Shown one piece after another: positions 1 through 8,075 of a stretch of DNA of 22,081 bases. The first letter of the stretch is position 1. Every line of letters starts with the position of its first letter. Origin of the DNA: Cytophagales bacterium (lineage in GTDB: Bacteria; Bacteroidota; Bacteroidia; Cytophagales; Cyclobacteriaceae); the NCBI GenBank assembly GCA_027317105.1, contig DAHVFH010000122.1, forward strand, positions 1 to 22,081, in the 5' to 3' direction. Under the pieces are notes generated by a model that saw nothing but the letters and a program-made list of their open reading frames with translations, did not search any database and was not told the origin of the DNA. Position numbers and translations under genes: made by a program.

Positions 1-395
1 ATTTTAGCAAGGGGCCAAGTTATTTTAGTGTAATTCCCACGGACAAGCGGTTTTATGGAGAGTTCCAGAATAAAATTGATGATAATGCCGTCATCAAAAA
101 ACTCGACAACAAAAATTTCTATGAGATTACGCTTTCTAACAAAGGCGGTTTGGTCATGCCCGTTATTATCGAATGGACGTATAAAGATGGCACCAAAGAA
201 ACGGATCGGATACCTGCTGAGATCTGGCGGGTGAATGAAAACAAAGTGACTAAAGTTTTTGCTAAGGAAAAAGAAGTGGCTAGCGTAACGGTCGACCCAC
301 AAAAGGAAACCTCAGACATCAGCCCAGAAGACAACATGTTTCCACGTGTTGCGCTTCCTTCAAAGTTTGATGAATTGAAAAAGAAGACAAATTAA
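1..395 (+). CDS. M1 family metallopeptidase, 3' end only (partial)
   Basis: The reading frame is open from the first bases of the window (first full codon at 3) to a TAA at 393-395, so only the last ~130 residues are present. They match the C-terminal ~130 residues of the complete peptidase at 485-2722 with only four amino-acid differences (K/N, D/E, T/I and Q/K), while I count roughly fifty silent or third-position base differences. The product is therefore the C-terminal beta-type domain of a third, upstream member of the same secreted M1 peptidase family. The catalytic domain lies outside the window, so activity cannot be judged. An internal ATG at 150 is in frame but is not the real start, because homology continues upstream of it. 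Confidence 0.9.
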   Translation, partial: FSKGPSYFSVIPTDKRFYGEFQNKIDDNAVIKKLDNKNFYEITLSNKGGLVMPVIIEWTYKDGTKETDRIPAEIWRVNENKVTKVFAKEKEVASVTVDPQKETSDISPEDNMFPRVALPSKFDELKKKTN

Positions 396-409
396 ATTCT
401 GTAGTTGTT

Positions 410-442
410 AGTTGTCCAACACTTTTAAAGTGTAAGACAACT
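410..442 (+). promoter_or_regulatory. Stem-loop between M1 peptidase genes, copy 1
   Basis: Outer arms AGTTGTC (410-416) and GACAACT (436-442) are perfectly complementary. An inner stem ACACTT / AAGTGT closes a tiny loop around TTA, separated from the outer stem by a CA/AA internal loop. No T-run follows, so it is not a classical intrinsic terminator. A homologous stem-loop lies at 2743-2773 in the next junction. It sits 42 nt upstream of the next ATG and could be an mRNA processing or stability element, an atypical terminator or a leader structure. Confidence 0.6.
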
Positions 443-484
443 TAAACCACCTCTCCATTAATTAAAATATAAATCACAACCATC

Positions 485-2722
485 ATGAAGAATATCCTCG
501 GATTGCTTTTCCTTTCACTTTCAATCTACTTGCCTGCACAGGACAAAAAATGGTCGGGTAAATTTGAGCAATTAGATCAAACATTGCCCACGCCAAACGA
601 ATACCGCACCGGGTCGGGAGCACCTGGCCCCAACTATTGGCAACAGCAAGCCGACTACGACATCGTGGCTGAATTAAATGATGAAAATCAAAGCATCACC
701 GGAAGCGAAACGATTACGTACACCAACAATTCGCCTAACGTATTGAAGTACCTGTGGCTTCAAGTGGATCAAAATATCAATTCAAAAGACAACAACACCG
801 CCAAGACTGCCACTAACTCCATTAAAGATTCTGCCCGCACGAAAGAGATGGCCGTGAGTCTTCAACTTTATGACTTTGACGGAGGATATAAAATTTCCTC
901 AATTAAGGAAATGAATGGAAAACCGTTAAGTTATTTCATTAATAAAACCATGTTGCGTATTGATTTACCTCAACCGCTTTTAGCGGGACAAAAATTCAAC
1001 TTTAGAATTGACTGGTCTTTCCCCATTAATGACCGGATGCATGGCGCAACACCCAATGATAGCCGGAGCGGCTATGAATATTTTCCCGAAGACGGAAATT
1101 ATCTATACGCGGTCGCCCAATGGTTTCCGCGTATGTGTGTGTATGACGATGTGGTGGGCTGGCAAAACAAACAGTTTCTCGGAAGAGGAGAATTCACTTT
1201 GCCTTTCGGGAATTACAAGGTGAAGCTCACCGTTCCTGCCGATCACATTGTGGCAGGTACGGGATCGTTAAAAAATGCCAGCGCGGTTTTAACGACTGAG
1301 CAATTTGCCCGCTACGAAAAAGCAAAAACCTCGTTTGATAAACCAATGATCATCTGTACGCAGAGCGAAGCGATACAGCGTGAAAAAGCAAAAGTAAAAG
1401 AAAAGAAGGTTTGGGAATTTGAAGCCACCAATGTCCGCGACTTTGCGTTTGCCACGTCAAGAAAATTTATTTGGGATGCACAAGCCGTAAAGATTGGAGG
1501 AAAAACTCCTTTAGCAATGTCTTTTTATCCAAAGGAAGGTAATCCACTTTGGGAACAAGAATCCACCAAGGCGGTAAAAAATACGATTACCACTTATTCA
1601 AAATATTCGATCGATTACCCCTATCCTCATGCTACATCGGTGCATACAGCCAGCATTGGTATGGAGTACCCGATGATCTGTTTCAATTTTGGTAGGCCGA
1701 ATAAAGACGGTACTTATAGCGATGATAAAAAGTGGGGAATGATTGGCGTGATTATTCATGAAGTTGGGCACACTTTCTTTCCGATGATCATCAACAACGA
1801 TGAGCGTCAATGGACGTGGATGGATGAAGGGGTGAATACGTTTGTTCAATATCGTACCCAAGTAGAAAATTATCCGGGTATGCCTCAGCGCAGAGGTCCT
1901 GCCGATAAAATTGTTCCGTACATGAAAGGTGACAAGAGCCTGATGCGTCCGTTGATGACGAACTCTGAACAGATCATCCAATTCGGGCCGGAGCAATATG
2001 CGAAATGTGCGACCGCTTTGAATATACTTAGAGAGACGGTAATGGGTCCCGAGTTGTTTGATAAATCCTTTAAAGAATATTGCAGTCGCTGGGCGTTTAA
2101 ACATCCCAAGCCGGCCGACTTTTTCCGTACGATGGAAGACGCTTCTGCGGTTGACTTGGACTGGTTCTGGCGAGGATGGTTTTACAGTACGGATAATGTA
2201 GATATGTCGCTCGACCAAGTGAAGTGGTATAAGCTTCGCACAGAAAAGACCAACCTTGAGGGTAAAGAGAAAAATGTTTCCAAAGGAGATTTGGCGAGCA
2301 GCAAGGACGATCAAAGAACCCCAGAAGATTTCAGTAAGGGGCCAAGTTATTTTAGTGTAATCCCCACAGACAAACGGTTTTACGGGGAGTTTCAAAATAA
2401 AATTGATGATAATGCTGTTATCAATAAATTAGAGAATAAAAATTTTTATGAGATCACGCTTTCCAATAAAGGCGGATTGGTGATGCCCGTTATCATTGAG
2501 TGGATATACAAAGATGGCACAAAAGAAACCGATCGGATTCCCGCTGAAATTTGGCGGGTGAATGAAAATAAAGTGACCAAAGTTTTCGCAAAAGAAAAAG
2601 AGGTTGCCAGCGTAACAGTAGATCCCAAGAAGGAAACATCAGACATCAGCCCGGAGGACAACATGTTTCCACGTGTAGCACTTCCTTCCAAGTTTGACGA
2701 ATTGAAGAAGAAAACAAATTAA
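485..2722 (+). CDS. Secreted M1 family zinc metallopeptidase (aminopeptidase-like), 745 aa
   Basis: The N-terminus has a short signal peptide ending near PAQ (residues 1-19). The M1 layout follows: an N-terminal beta domain (about 20-270), then a thermolysin-like catalytic domain. Residues 425-429 are HEVGH and the third zinc ligand is Glu448 in WMDEG, the HExxH-x18-E spacing of M1 enzymes. Residues 392-396 (GMEYP) occupy the place of the GxMEN exopeptidase motif, and Tyr505 is a candidate transition-state tyrosine. The C-terminal ~130 residues form a beta-rich domain seen in all three paralogues. Role by family: zinc-dependent removal of N-terminal residues from peptides outside the cytoplasmic membrane; substrate unknown. 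It sits in a tandem array with paralogues at 1-395 and 2805-5030. The ATG at 485 is chosen because it begins the signal peptide. Replacement of the Asn in GxMEN may alter specificity. Confidence 0.93.
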   Translation: MKNILGLLFLSLSIYLPAQDKKWSGKFEQLDQTLPTPNEYRTGSGAPGPNYWQQQADYDIVAELNDENQSITGSETITYTNNSPNVLKYLWLQVDQNINSKDNNTAKTATNSIKDSARTKEMAVSLQLYDFDGGYKISSIKEMNGKPLSYFINKTMLRIDLPQPLLAGQKFNFRIDWSFPINDRMHGATPNDSRSGYEYFPEDGNYLYAVAQWFPRMCVYDDVVGWQNKQFLGRGEFTLPFGNYKVKLTVPADHIVAGTGSLKNASAVLTTEQFARYEKAKTSFDKPMIICTQSEAIQREKAKVKEKKVWEFEATNVRDFAFATSRKFIWDAQAVKIGGKTPLAMSFYPKEGNPLWEQESTKAVKNTITTYSKYSIDYPYPHATSVHTASIGMEYPMICFNFGRPNKDGTYSDDKKWGMIGVIIHEVGHTFFPMIINNDERQWTWMDEGVNTFVQYRTQVENYPGMPQRRGPADKIVPYMKGDKSLMRPLMTNSEQIIQFGPEQYAKCATALNILRETVMGPELFDKSFKEYCSRWAFKHPKPADFFRTMEDASAVDLDWFWRGWFYSTDNVDMSLDQVKWYKLRTEKTNLEGKEKNVSKGDLASSKDDQRTPEDFSKGPSYFSVIPTDKRFYGEFQNKIDDNAVINKLENKNFYEITLSNKGGLVMPVIIEWIYKDGTKETDRIPAEIWRVNENKVTKVFAKEKEVASVTVDPKKETSDISPEDNMFPRVALPSKFDELKKKTN

Positions 2723-2742
2723 GTATTATTTAGAAATCCGTG

Positions 2743-2773
2743 GTTGTCCTACACTTTTAAAGTGAAGGATAAC
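2743..2773 (+). promoter_or_regulatory. Stem-loop between M1 peptidase genes, copy 2
   Basis: GTTGTCCT (2743-2750) pairs with AGGATAAC (2766-2773) with one G-U pair, and CACTTT pairs with AAAGTG inside. It is homologous to 410-442, but the internal loop of copy 1 is fully paired here and one G-C pair has become G-U. Pairing has thus been kept while the sequence changed, which supports a functional RNA or DNA structure. It sits 31 nt before the ATG of the following peptidase. Confidence 0.6.
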
Positions 2774-2804
2774 TACCTTCCACTATGTATAAATTTCAAC
2801 CCTC

Positions 2805-5030
2805 ATGAAGAATATTTGCGTATTTATTTTACTGTCTCTCTCCATCGCCTTAACGGCCCAGGATAAAAAATGGTCTGGAAAGTTTGAGCAACTCGACCAA
2901 ACGTTGCCTACACCCAATAGCTATCGCACTGCTTCGGGTGCACCTGGTACTAATTACTGGCAGAACCGTGCCGATTATGACATTGATGTAGAATTGAATG
3001 ATGAAACCCAACTTATTTCCGGGAAGGAGACGATCACTTATTTTAACAATGCTCCCGAAACCATGAACTATTTGTGGTTGCAGTTAGATCAAAATAATCT
3101 TTCGAAAGGCAACATGACAGACAAAACGGAAACAAACAGAATAAGAGATTCAATTCCCACTCGATGGTTTCCAACCACAAGTGACACCTACGACTATCAA
3201 GGTGGGTTCAAAATTAAATCGGTAAGAGATGCCTCCTCAGGAAAAGACCTTCCCTTTCTGGTGAATTACACCATGCTCCGTGTTGATGTCCCAACTCCTT
3301 TAAAAACCGGAGAAAAATACAGTTTCAAAGTGGAATGGAGCTATACCGAAAAAGACCGGTTGAAATTTGGAGAGCGAGGTGGCTATGAATATTTTCCGGA
3401 AGACGGAAATTATCTCTATACCGAAGCGCAGTGGTTTCCCCGTATGTGTGTCTTCGATGATTATGAAGGATGGCAAAACAAACAATTTCTGGGGCAGGGA
3501 GAATTCGCTTTGGCTTTCGGAAATTATAAAGTGCGCATCACCGTTCCTTCCGATCACATAGTGGGCGCAACCGGGATGCTGCAAAATCCAAAGGCCGTTC
3601 TTTCTTCCGAACAAATGAATCGCTTTGAGAAAGCTAAAAAGACTTTTGACCAGCCCGTGCTTATTGTTACGGAAGAAGAGGCACGAAAAAGGGAAAAAGA
3701 ACATTCGAAGAAAAAAAGTACCTGGGAGTTTCGCGCAGAAAATGTGCGCGACTTTGCTTTTGCCACCTCGCGCAAATTTATTTGGGACGCCATGGCGGTA
3801 AAAATCAATGATAAAACCCCGCTTGCGCAATCACTTTATCCAAAAGAAGGAAATCCCTTGTGGGGAAAAGAATCTACCAAGGCAATCAAAAATACCCTTG
3901 AAGTCTATTCTTCACGCACCATCGACTATCCATATCCAACGGCCTATTCTGTACACACCGCTAATCAAGGAATGGAATATCCGATGATTTGCTTTAATGG
4001 AGGTCGCCCAAAAAGTGATGGTACTTTTTCGCACCGTACTTATGAAAGAATGGTAGGTGTAATCATTCATGAAGTCGGTCACAATTTTTTTCCAATGATC
4101 GTGAACTCCGATGAGCGCCAGTGGAGCTGGATGGATGAAGGATTAAATTCTTTTTTAGAGCGTGAAACGAAACGCGAGCGTTACCCCGATGTGAATATCA
4201 ACTGGGGTTCACCAAAAGGATTGGCCAAATACATGGGGGGCGATAAAGATAAAATGCGCCCCATTATGTGGGAGTCGGATAACATTCCCGGTGGCGACTT
4301 TGGGCCGAATGCTTATGGGAAACCTGCGGCTGCTCTTACCCTATTGCGCGAAACGGTAATGGGGCCTGAACTTTTTGATAAATCTTTTAAGGAATACGCG
4401 CAACGATGGGCCTTCAAACATCCGAAACCTGCAGATTTCTTTCGCACGATGGAAGATGCTTCGGCCGTTGATTTAGATTGGTTTTGGCGTGGTTGGTTTT
4501 ATAGCGTGGACAATGTAGATGTCGAACTGGATAATGTTAAATGGTTTAAGGTTAAATCAGAGCAAAAAGATCTCGAAAACAAAAATGTAAAAACTACAAA
4601 AGGAGATCTTGCTGCCGACAAATCAAAAGATAAGGCTACGGATTTCAGTCAGGGTGCTCAGGAAATCACGATGGTCGATACACCCGATCGATTTTATGGC
4701 GAGTTCAAAAACAAAATTAATGATGCCGGAGTGCGCCAAAAGATAGCAGGAAAAAACCTATATGAGATAACGCTCGAAAACAAAGGTGGGCTGGTAACTC
4801 CTGTTATTATTGAATGGACTTTTGTTGACGGCACAAAAGAGGTTGAAACTATTCCTGCGGAAATCTGGCGTGTCAATGAAAACGAAGTAAAGAAGGTTTT
4901 TATGAAGGAAAAAGAAGTGACCAATGTGGTCATTGATCCGGACAACAACACGGGTGATTCTAATCTTTCCAATAATGTTTTCCCAAAAAAGCCAATTGAG
5001 AACAAATTTGATCAGCTCAAAAAGAACTGA
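2805..5030 (+). CDS. Secreted M1 family zinc metallopeptidase, second full paralogue, 741 aa
   Basis: The architecture matches the gene at 485: signal peptide (about residues 1-18, ending TAQ), M1 N-terminal beta domain, catalytic domain with HEVGH at 422-426 and Glu445 in WMDEG, GMEYP at 389-393, candidate catalytic Tyr504, and a C-terminal beta domain. All zinc ligands are intact, so it should be active. It is more diverged from the first two copies than they are from each other, with differences concentrated around residues 100-165 (N-domain) and 470-500 (after the zinc site). That pattern suggests different peptide specificities within one array. The leader resembles that of the gene at 485: TATAAAT, then CAACC, then TC directly before the ATG. 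A strong terminator follows at 5048, marking the end of the array. Confidence 0.93.
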   Translation: MKNICVFILLSLSIALTAQDKKWSGKFEQLDQTLPTPNSYRTASGAPGTNYWQNRADYDIDVELNDETQLISGKETITYFNNAPETMNYLWLQLDQNNLSKGNMTDKTETNRIRDSIPTRWFPTTSDTYDYQGGFKIKSVRDASSGKDLPFLVNYTMLRVDVPTPLKTGEKYSFKVEWSYTEKDRLKFGERGGYEYFPEDGNYLYTEAQWFPRMCVFDDYEGWQNKQFLGQGEFALAFGNYKVRITVPSDHIVGATGMLQNPKAVLSSEQMNRFEKAKKTFDQPVLIVTEEEARKREKEHSKKKSTWEFRAENVRDFAFATSRKFIWDAMAVKINDKTPLAQSLYPKEGNPLWGKESTKAIKNTLEVYSSRTIDYPYPTAYSVHTANQGMEYPMICFNGGRPKSDGTFSHRTYERMVGVIIHEVGHNFFPMIVNSDERQWSWMDEGLNSFLERETKRERYPDVNINWGSPKGLAKYMGGDKDKMRPIMWESDNIPGGDFGPNAYGKPAAALTLLRETVMGPELFDKSFKEYAQRWAFKHPKPADFFRTMEDASAVDLDWFWRGWFYSVDNVDVELDNVKWFKVKSEQKDLENKNVKTTKGDLAADKSKDKATDFSQGAQEITMVDTPDRFYGEFKNKINDAGVRQKIAGKNLYEITLENKGGLVTPVIIEWTFVDGTKEVETIPAEIWRVNENEVKKVFMKEKEVTNVVIDPDNNTGDSNLSNNVFPKKPIENKFDQLKKN

Positions 5031-5047
5031 TCGGGTTTCTCTTATTT

Positions 5048-5084
5048 AAAGAGGCTGCTCCGATGGGCGGCCTCTTTTGTTTTT
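5048..5084 (+). terminator. Intrinsic terminator after the M1 peptidase array
   Basis: Perfect 8-bp arms AAAGAGGC (5048-5055) and GCCTCTTT (5070-5077) enclose a 14-nt loop and are followed by a T-rich tract (TTTTGTTTTT). It lies 18 nt after the stop of the last peptidase and separates the array from the next operon. Confidence 0.9.
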
Positions 5085-5186
5085 GTCTTGTTACTAATAT
5101 TATGATCAAAGGATTAACTTTCCAATTGAATGCTCTTAAACTAGACCATTATCATACGGATTTCTCTTTTTACGACCATTTCCTTT

Positions 5187-6224
5187 TTGATCGCATTCCT
5201 CACCTTCCCGATGCTGATCAAATTGCTTACGCAAATCGAGCTGTTTGATTTTCCAGGGAGACATAAAATACATGCTAATTTTAAACCTTCACTCGGTGGT
5301 ATTGCCATACTTCTGGGTCCCATTATTTCTTTGTTGCTTGGCTTGCCTTTTTTAGAATGGGTATCCTTAAAATATTTCTTCATCTCCTTGCTCCTCATGT
5401 TTTTCATTGGCCTTCGCGATGACATCCTGGCGCTCACACCACGGCAAAAGCTTTACAGTCAATTTTTACCCGTTATCCTTTTGGTGATTCTTAATCACTC
5501 CACCTTAAGTTCAACTTATGGTATTGTGGATTTACCAGAAATGCCCATCCCCATTATTTGGGCGATCAGTATTTTCACATTGATTATCCTCACCAATGCC
5601 TATAATTTGATAGATGGTTTAGATGGACTTGCGGGAACAGTGGGCATCATTGCTCTGACAACTTTTGGCATTTGGTTTTACTTTTCAGGAAATACGGCCG
5701 GTAGCCTTATCGCCCTCACCTTTGCCGGTGCCTTGTTGGCATTCCTGTTCTTCAATTGGCAGCCGTCTAAAATTTTTATGGGGGATACCGGTGCATTGAC
5801 AATTGGTTTCCTCCTCTCCTACATGGCGATTGTATTTATTAATGAAAATTATCAATTACCGGATGACAACTTATACAAATTTAAAGGATCGATTGCCACC
5901 GCCATTTGTGTGATGATCATCCCTATTTTTGACACCCTTAGAGTTATTATTTTTAGGTTAAGGCATGGGTATTCGCCTTTTCACGCAGATCGCAATCATC
6001 TACACCACCAGTTTATCAACCTCGGGTTTAATCATGCCAAAGCCGTTCTATTTATTGCTGCAATCAATATTTCGATGATTGTTTTGGCGTGGCTCTTACG
6101 GAAACAAAATGATCTGTTAATTTTGGGGGTTGTTCTTGCGCTTTGTCTATTGATTAACTTTCTTTTAAAACGGGCTCAACAACAAAAGCTAAAACACGAT
6201 GGAACAGAAAATAAAATCAATTGA
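5187..6224 (+). CDS. Polyprenyl-phosphate sugar-1-phosphate transferase, WecA/MraY superfamily (TTG start uncertain)
   Basis: Integral membrane enzyme that by family moves a sugar-1-phosphate from a UDP-sugar to undecaprenyl phosphate, the first step of a lipid-linked glycan. Numbering from the TTG at 5187: SLGG (35-38), catalytic-type Asp pair RDD (77-79), NAYNLIDGLDGL (137-148), FMGDTGA (197-203) and a cytoplasmic HADRNHLHH motif (266-274). The last is typical of the WecA/TagO branch rather than MraY itself. About ten hydrophobic segments are present. The start is doubtful: the TTG lies inside what reads as the first TM helix. The same frame stays open and hydrophobic back to 5145, and an in-frame ATG at 5130 is cut off by a TAG at 5142. 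The 3' end overlaps pheS by 26 nt, so the two are probably co-transcribed. The sugar donor cannot be told from sequence. Confidence 0.88.
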   Translation: MIAFLTFPMLIKLLTQIELFDFPGRHKIHANFKPSLGGIAILLGPIISLLLGLPFLEWVSLKYFFISLLLMFFIGLRDDILALTPRQKLYSQFLPVILLVILNHSTLSSTYGIVDLPEMPIPIIWAISIFTLIILTNAYNLIDGLDGLAGTVGIIALTTFGIWFYFSGNTAGSLIALTFAGALLAFLFFNWQPSKIFMGDTGALTIGFLLSYMAIVFINENYQLPDDNLYKFKGSIATAICVMIIPIFDTLRVIIFRLRHGYSPFHADRNHLHHQFINLGFNHAKAVLFIAAINISMIVLAWLLRKQNDLLILGVVLALCLLINFLLKRAQQQKLKHDGTENKIN

Positions 6225-7224
6225 AGCAGAGGCAAAGACCTTTTCGATAGCCTCCAATCTCGAACTGGAAAACTTTCGCCTGAAGTTTCTTAGCAAGAAG
6301 GGACTGATTCCTGCCTTGTTTGAAGAAATGAAACAAGTGCCTGCCGAAGAAAAAAAGAAAGTCGGCAAGGTTCTTAATGAGTTAAAACAATTAGCGGAAG
6401 CTAAATTTAAAACCGCACAACTCGAACTGGAAACAGGTTCTGACGAAATAACTGAAGACATCGATCTCTCTTTGCCTGTTGTTTCCAGCAAGCTTGGCAA
6501 CCAACATCCGCTTAGCCTAACACGCTATCGAATTATCGAAGTTTTTGAACGTCTTGGGTTTAACTTGGCAGATGGTCCCGAGATTGAAGACGATTGGCAC
6601 AATTTTACTGCCTTGAATTTTCCGCCCAATCATCCGGCTCGCGAAATGCAAGACACTTTTTTTGTTGAGAAAAATCCGGATATCCTTCTGCGAACGCACA
6701 CCTCGAACGTACAGATTCGGTTGATGAAACAACAGAAGCCACCCATCCGCGCGATCATGCCCGGACGCGTTTATCGCAATGAAGCAATCTCTGCGCGGGC
6801 CCATTGTTTCTTTCATCAGGTAGAAGGCTTATATATTGATAAGAATGTAGGCTTTGCTGACTTGAAGCAAACACTCTATCATTTTGCGCAAGAGATGTAT
6901 GGTAAGGATATTAAAATAAGGTATCGTCCTTCATTTTTTCCCTTCACAGAACCAAGCGCGGAGATTGACATCTCTTGTCTTATCTGCAAAGGCAAAGGTT
7001 GCAATATTTGTAAACATAGCGGTTGGGTTGAAATAGCCGGATCAGGAATGGTACATCCTAATGTGTTGCGCAACTGCGGCATTGATCCGGAAGAGTACAC
7101 TGGTTTTGCTTTTGGGATGGGCATTGAGCGCGTGACCCAGTTGCTTTTCCAGGTAAATGATCTTAGGCTGTATTCCGAAAATGACATCCGGTTCCTTAAG
7201 CAATTCAAAACGGTACTTTCGTGA
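6199..7224 (+). CDS. pheS: Phenylalanine--tRNA ligase alpha subunit
   Basis: Class II aminoacyl-tRNA synthetase subunit, the catalytic half of the (alpha-beta)2 PheRS that charges tRNA-Phe in the cytoplasm. The N-terminal coiled coil (about residues 1-80) binds tRNA. The catalytic core shows THTSNVQIRLM (167-177), motif 2 from GRVYRNE (189-195) to FHQVEGLYID (205-214), and motif 3 GFAFGMGIERV (302-312). Length (341 aa) is normal. Four cysteines at 260, 263, 268 and 271 (CxxC-x4-CxxC) form a possible metal knuckle between motifs 2 and 3. No pheT is in the window, so the subunits are not adjacent. The ATG at 6199 lies inside the preceding gene, and the stop overlaps the GTG of the next gene, so translation is likely coupled. 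Confidence 0.97.
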   Translation: MEQKIKSIEAEAKTFSIASNLELENFRLKFLSKKGLIPALFEEMKQVPAEEKKKVGKVLNELKQLAEAKFKTAQLELETGSDEITEDIDLSLPVVSSKLGNQHPLSLTRYRIIEVFERLGFNLADGPEIEDDWHNFTALNFPPNHPAREMQDTFFVEKNPDILLRTHTSNVQIRLMKQQKPPIRAIMPGRVYRNEAISARAHCFFHQVEGLYIDKNVGFADLKQTLYHFAQEMYGKDIKIRYRPSFFPFTEPSAEIDISCLICKGKGCNICKHSGWVEIAGSGMVHPNVLRNCGIDPEEYTGFAFGMGIERVTQLLFQVNDLRLYSENDIRFLKQFKTVLS

Positions 7225-8075
7225 TTTCAATTAAAAAGATTGGTGTTGTAGGCGCAGGGTCAATGGGGCAAGGGATCGCCCAAGTTTGTGCTTCAGCGGG
7301 TTACACTATTTCGTTTTATGATGTGAATGCTGAAATTGTTGAAAAAGGGATTCAAAATATTGCAAGAAATTTAGATCAGGCAATTGCCAAGGGCAAGGCA
7401 ACTGAAGAGTTGAAAAATTCAACGCTTCGAAATATTAAGGTAGCTTCTTTTGAAGACTTGAAAGTGGATTTGGTGATTGAGGCGGTGGTAGAAAAATTGG
7501 AGATTAAGAAGAAAATATTTGCAGAACTAGAACGCATCAATTCAGACAAAACCGTTTTTGCAAGCAATACTTCATCCCTTCCCATTTCGAAGATTGCAGA
7601 AACCTTAAAGATACCGGGTAGGTTTTTAGGGCTGCATTTTTTTAACCCCGCGCACCTCATGAAGTTGGTGGAAGTCATTGCTGGCGATAATACTGACCAA
7701 AACCTTGTTCAACCGATGGTAGAGTTTGTTCTTTCACTTAAAAAAAATCCAGTATTTGTAAAAGATTCTCCAGGTTTCATCGTTAACCGGGTGGCGCGCC
7801 TTTATTATTTGGAATCGCTCAAACTGCTGGAAGAAGGGGCTGCAGATATTGTCGCTGTTGATAAGTTGATGCGTTCCGCTGGTTTTAAGCTTGGGCCATT
7901 TGAATTAATGGATCTGATTGGTAATGATGTGAATTTAGAAGTAAGCAAACAGATGTATGAAGCGTTTGATCGCACCCCACGATTCAAGCCAAGTCCGATC
8001 CAAGAAGAAAAAGTGGGAAAAGGTGAATTAGGGAAGAAAACAGGTAAAGGGTATTACAATTATGAGAAAAAATAA
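7221..8075 (+). CDS. hbd: 3-hydroxybutyryl-CoA dehydrogenase
   Basis: NAD-dependent oxidation of L-3-hydroxyacyl-CoA to 3-ketoacyl-CoA (or the reverse), used in beta-oxidation, aromatic degradation or C4 metabolism in the cytosol. The N-terminal Rossmann domain carries GAGSMG (residues 11-16). SNTSSLPIS follows, then the family signature HFFNPAHLMKLVEV with the catalytic-type His139, then KDSPGFIVNR at the start of the dimerising C-terminal domain. At 284 aa it is the normal single-domain, stand-alone size; no hydratase domain is attached. The start is GTG in a 4-nt GTGA overlap with the pheS stop, so it is probably translationally coupled. It could equally be named PaaH-like, because the chain length of the substrate cannot be read from sequence. 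Confidence 0.92.
   Translation: MISIKKIGVVGAGSMGQGIAQVCASAGYTISFYDVNAEIVEKGIQNIARNLDQAIAKGKATEELKNSTLRNIKVASFEDLKVDLVIEAVVEKLEIKKKIFAELERINSDKTVFASNTSSLPISKIAETLKIPGRFLGLHFFNPAHLMKLVEVIAGDNTDQNLVQPMVEFVLSLKKNPVFVKDSPGFIVNRVARLYYLESLKLLEEGAADIVAVDKLMRSAGFKLGPFELMDLIGNDVNLEVSKQMYEAFDRTPRFKPSPIQEEKVGKGELGKKTGKGYYNYEKK

Noticed and set aside
410..442. Intrinsic terminator
   Set aside because: The stem is good but there is no following T-run, in contrast to the clear terminators at 5048-5084 and 13899-13930, so it is listed as a regulatory stem-loop instead.
1598..2395. Long minus-strand reading frame (265 codons) across the first full M1 peptidase gene
   Set aside because: Antisense to a well-supported coding sequence, no recognisable domain, and no equivalent conserved in the paralogue. 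A by-product of codon bias.
3300..3830. Minus-strand reading frame (176 codons) across the second M1 peptidase gene
   Set aside because: Antisense shadow of the coding frame with no domain similarity.
5063..5248. Short plus-strand reading frame starting in the terminator after the peptidase array
   Set aside because: It begins inside the terminator loop and shows no family resemblance. The hydrophobic frame that continues into the WecA-like gene is a different one.
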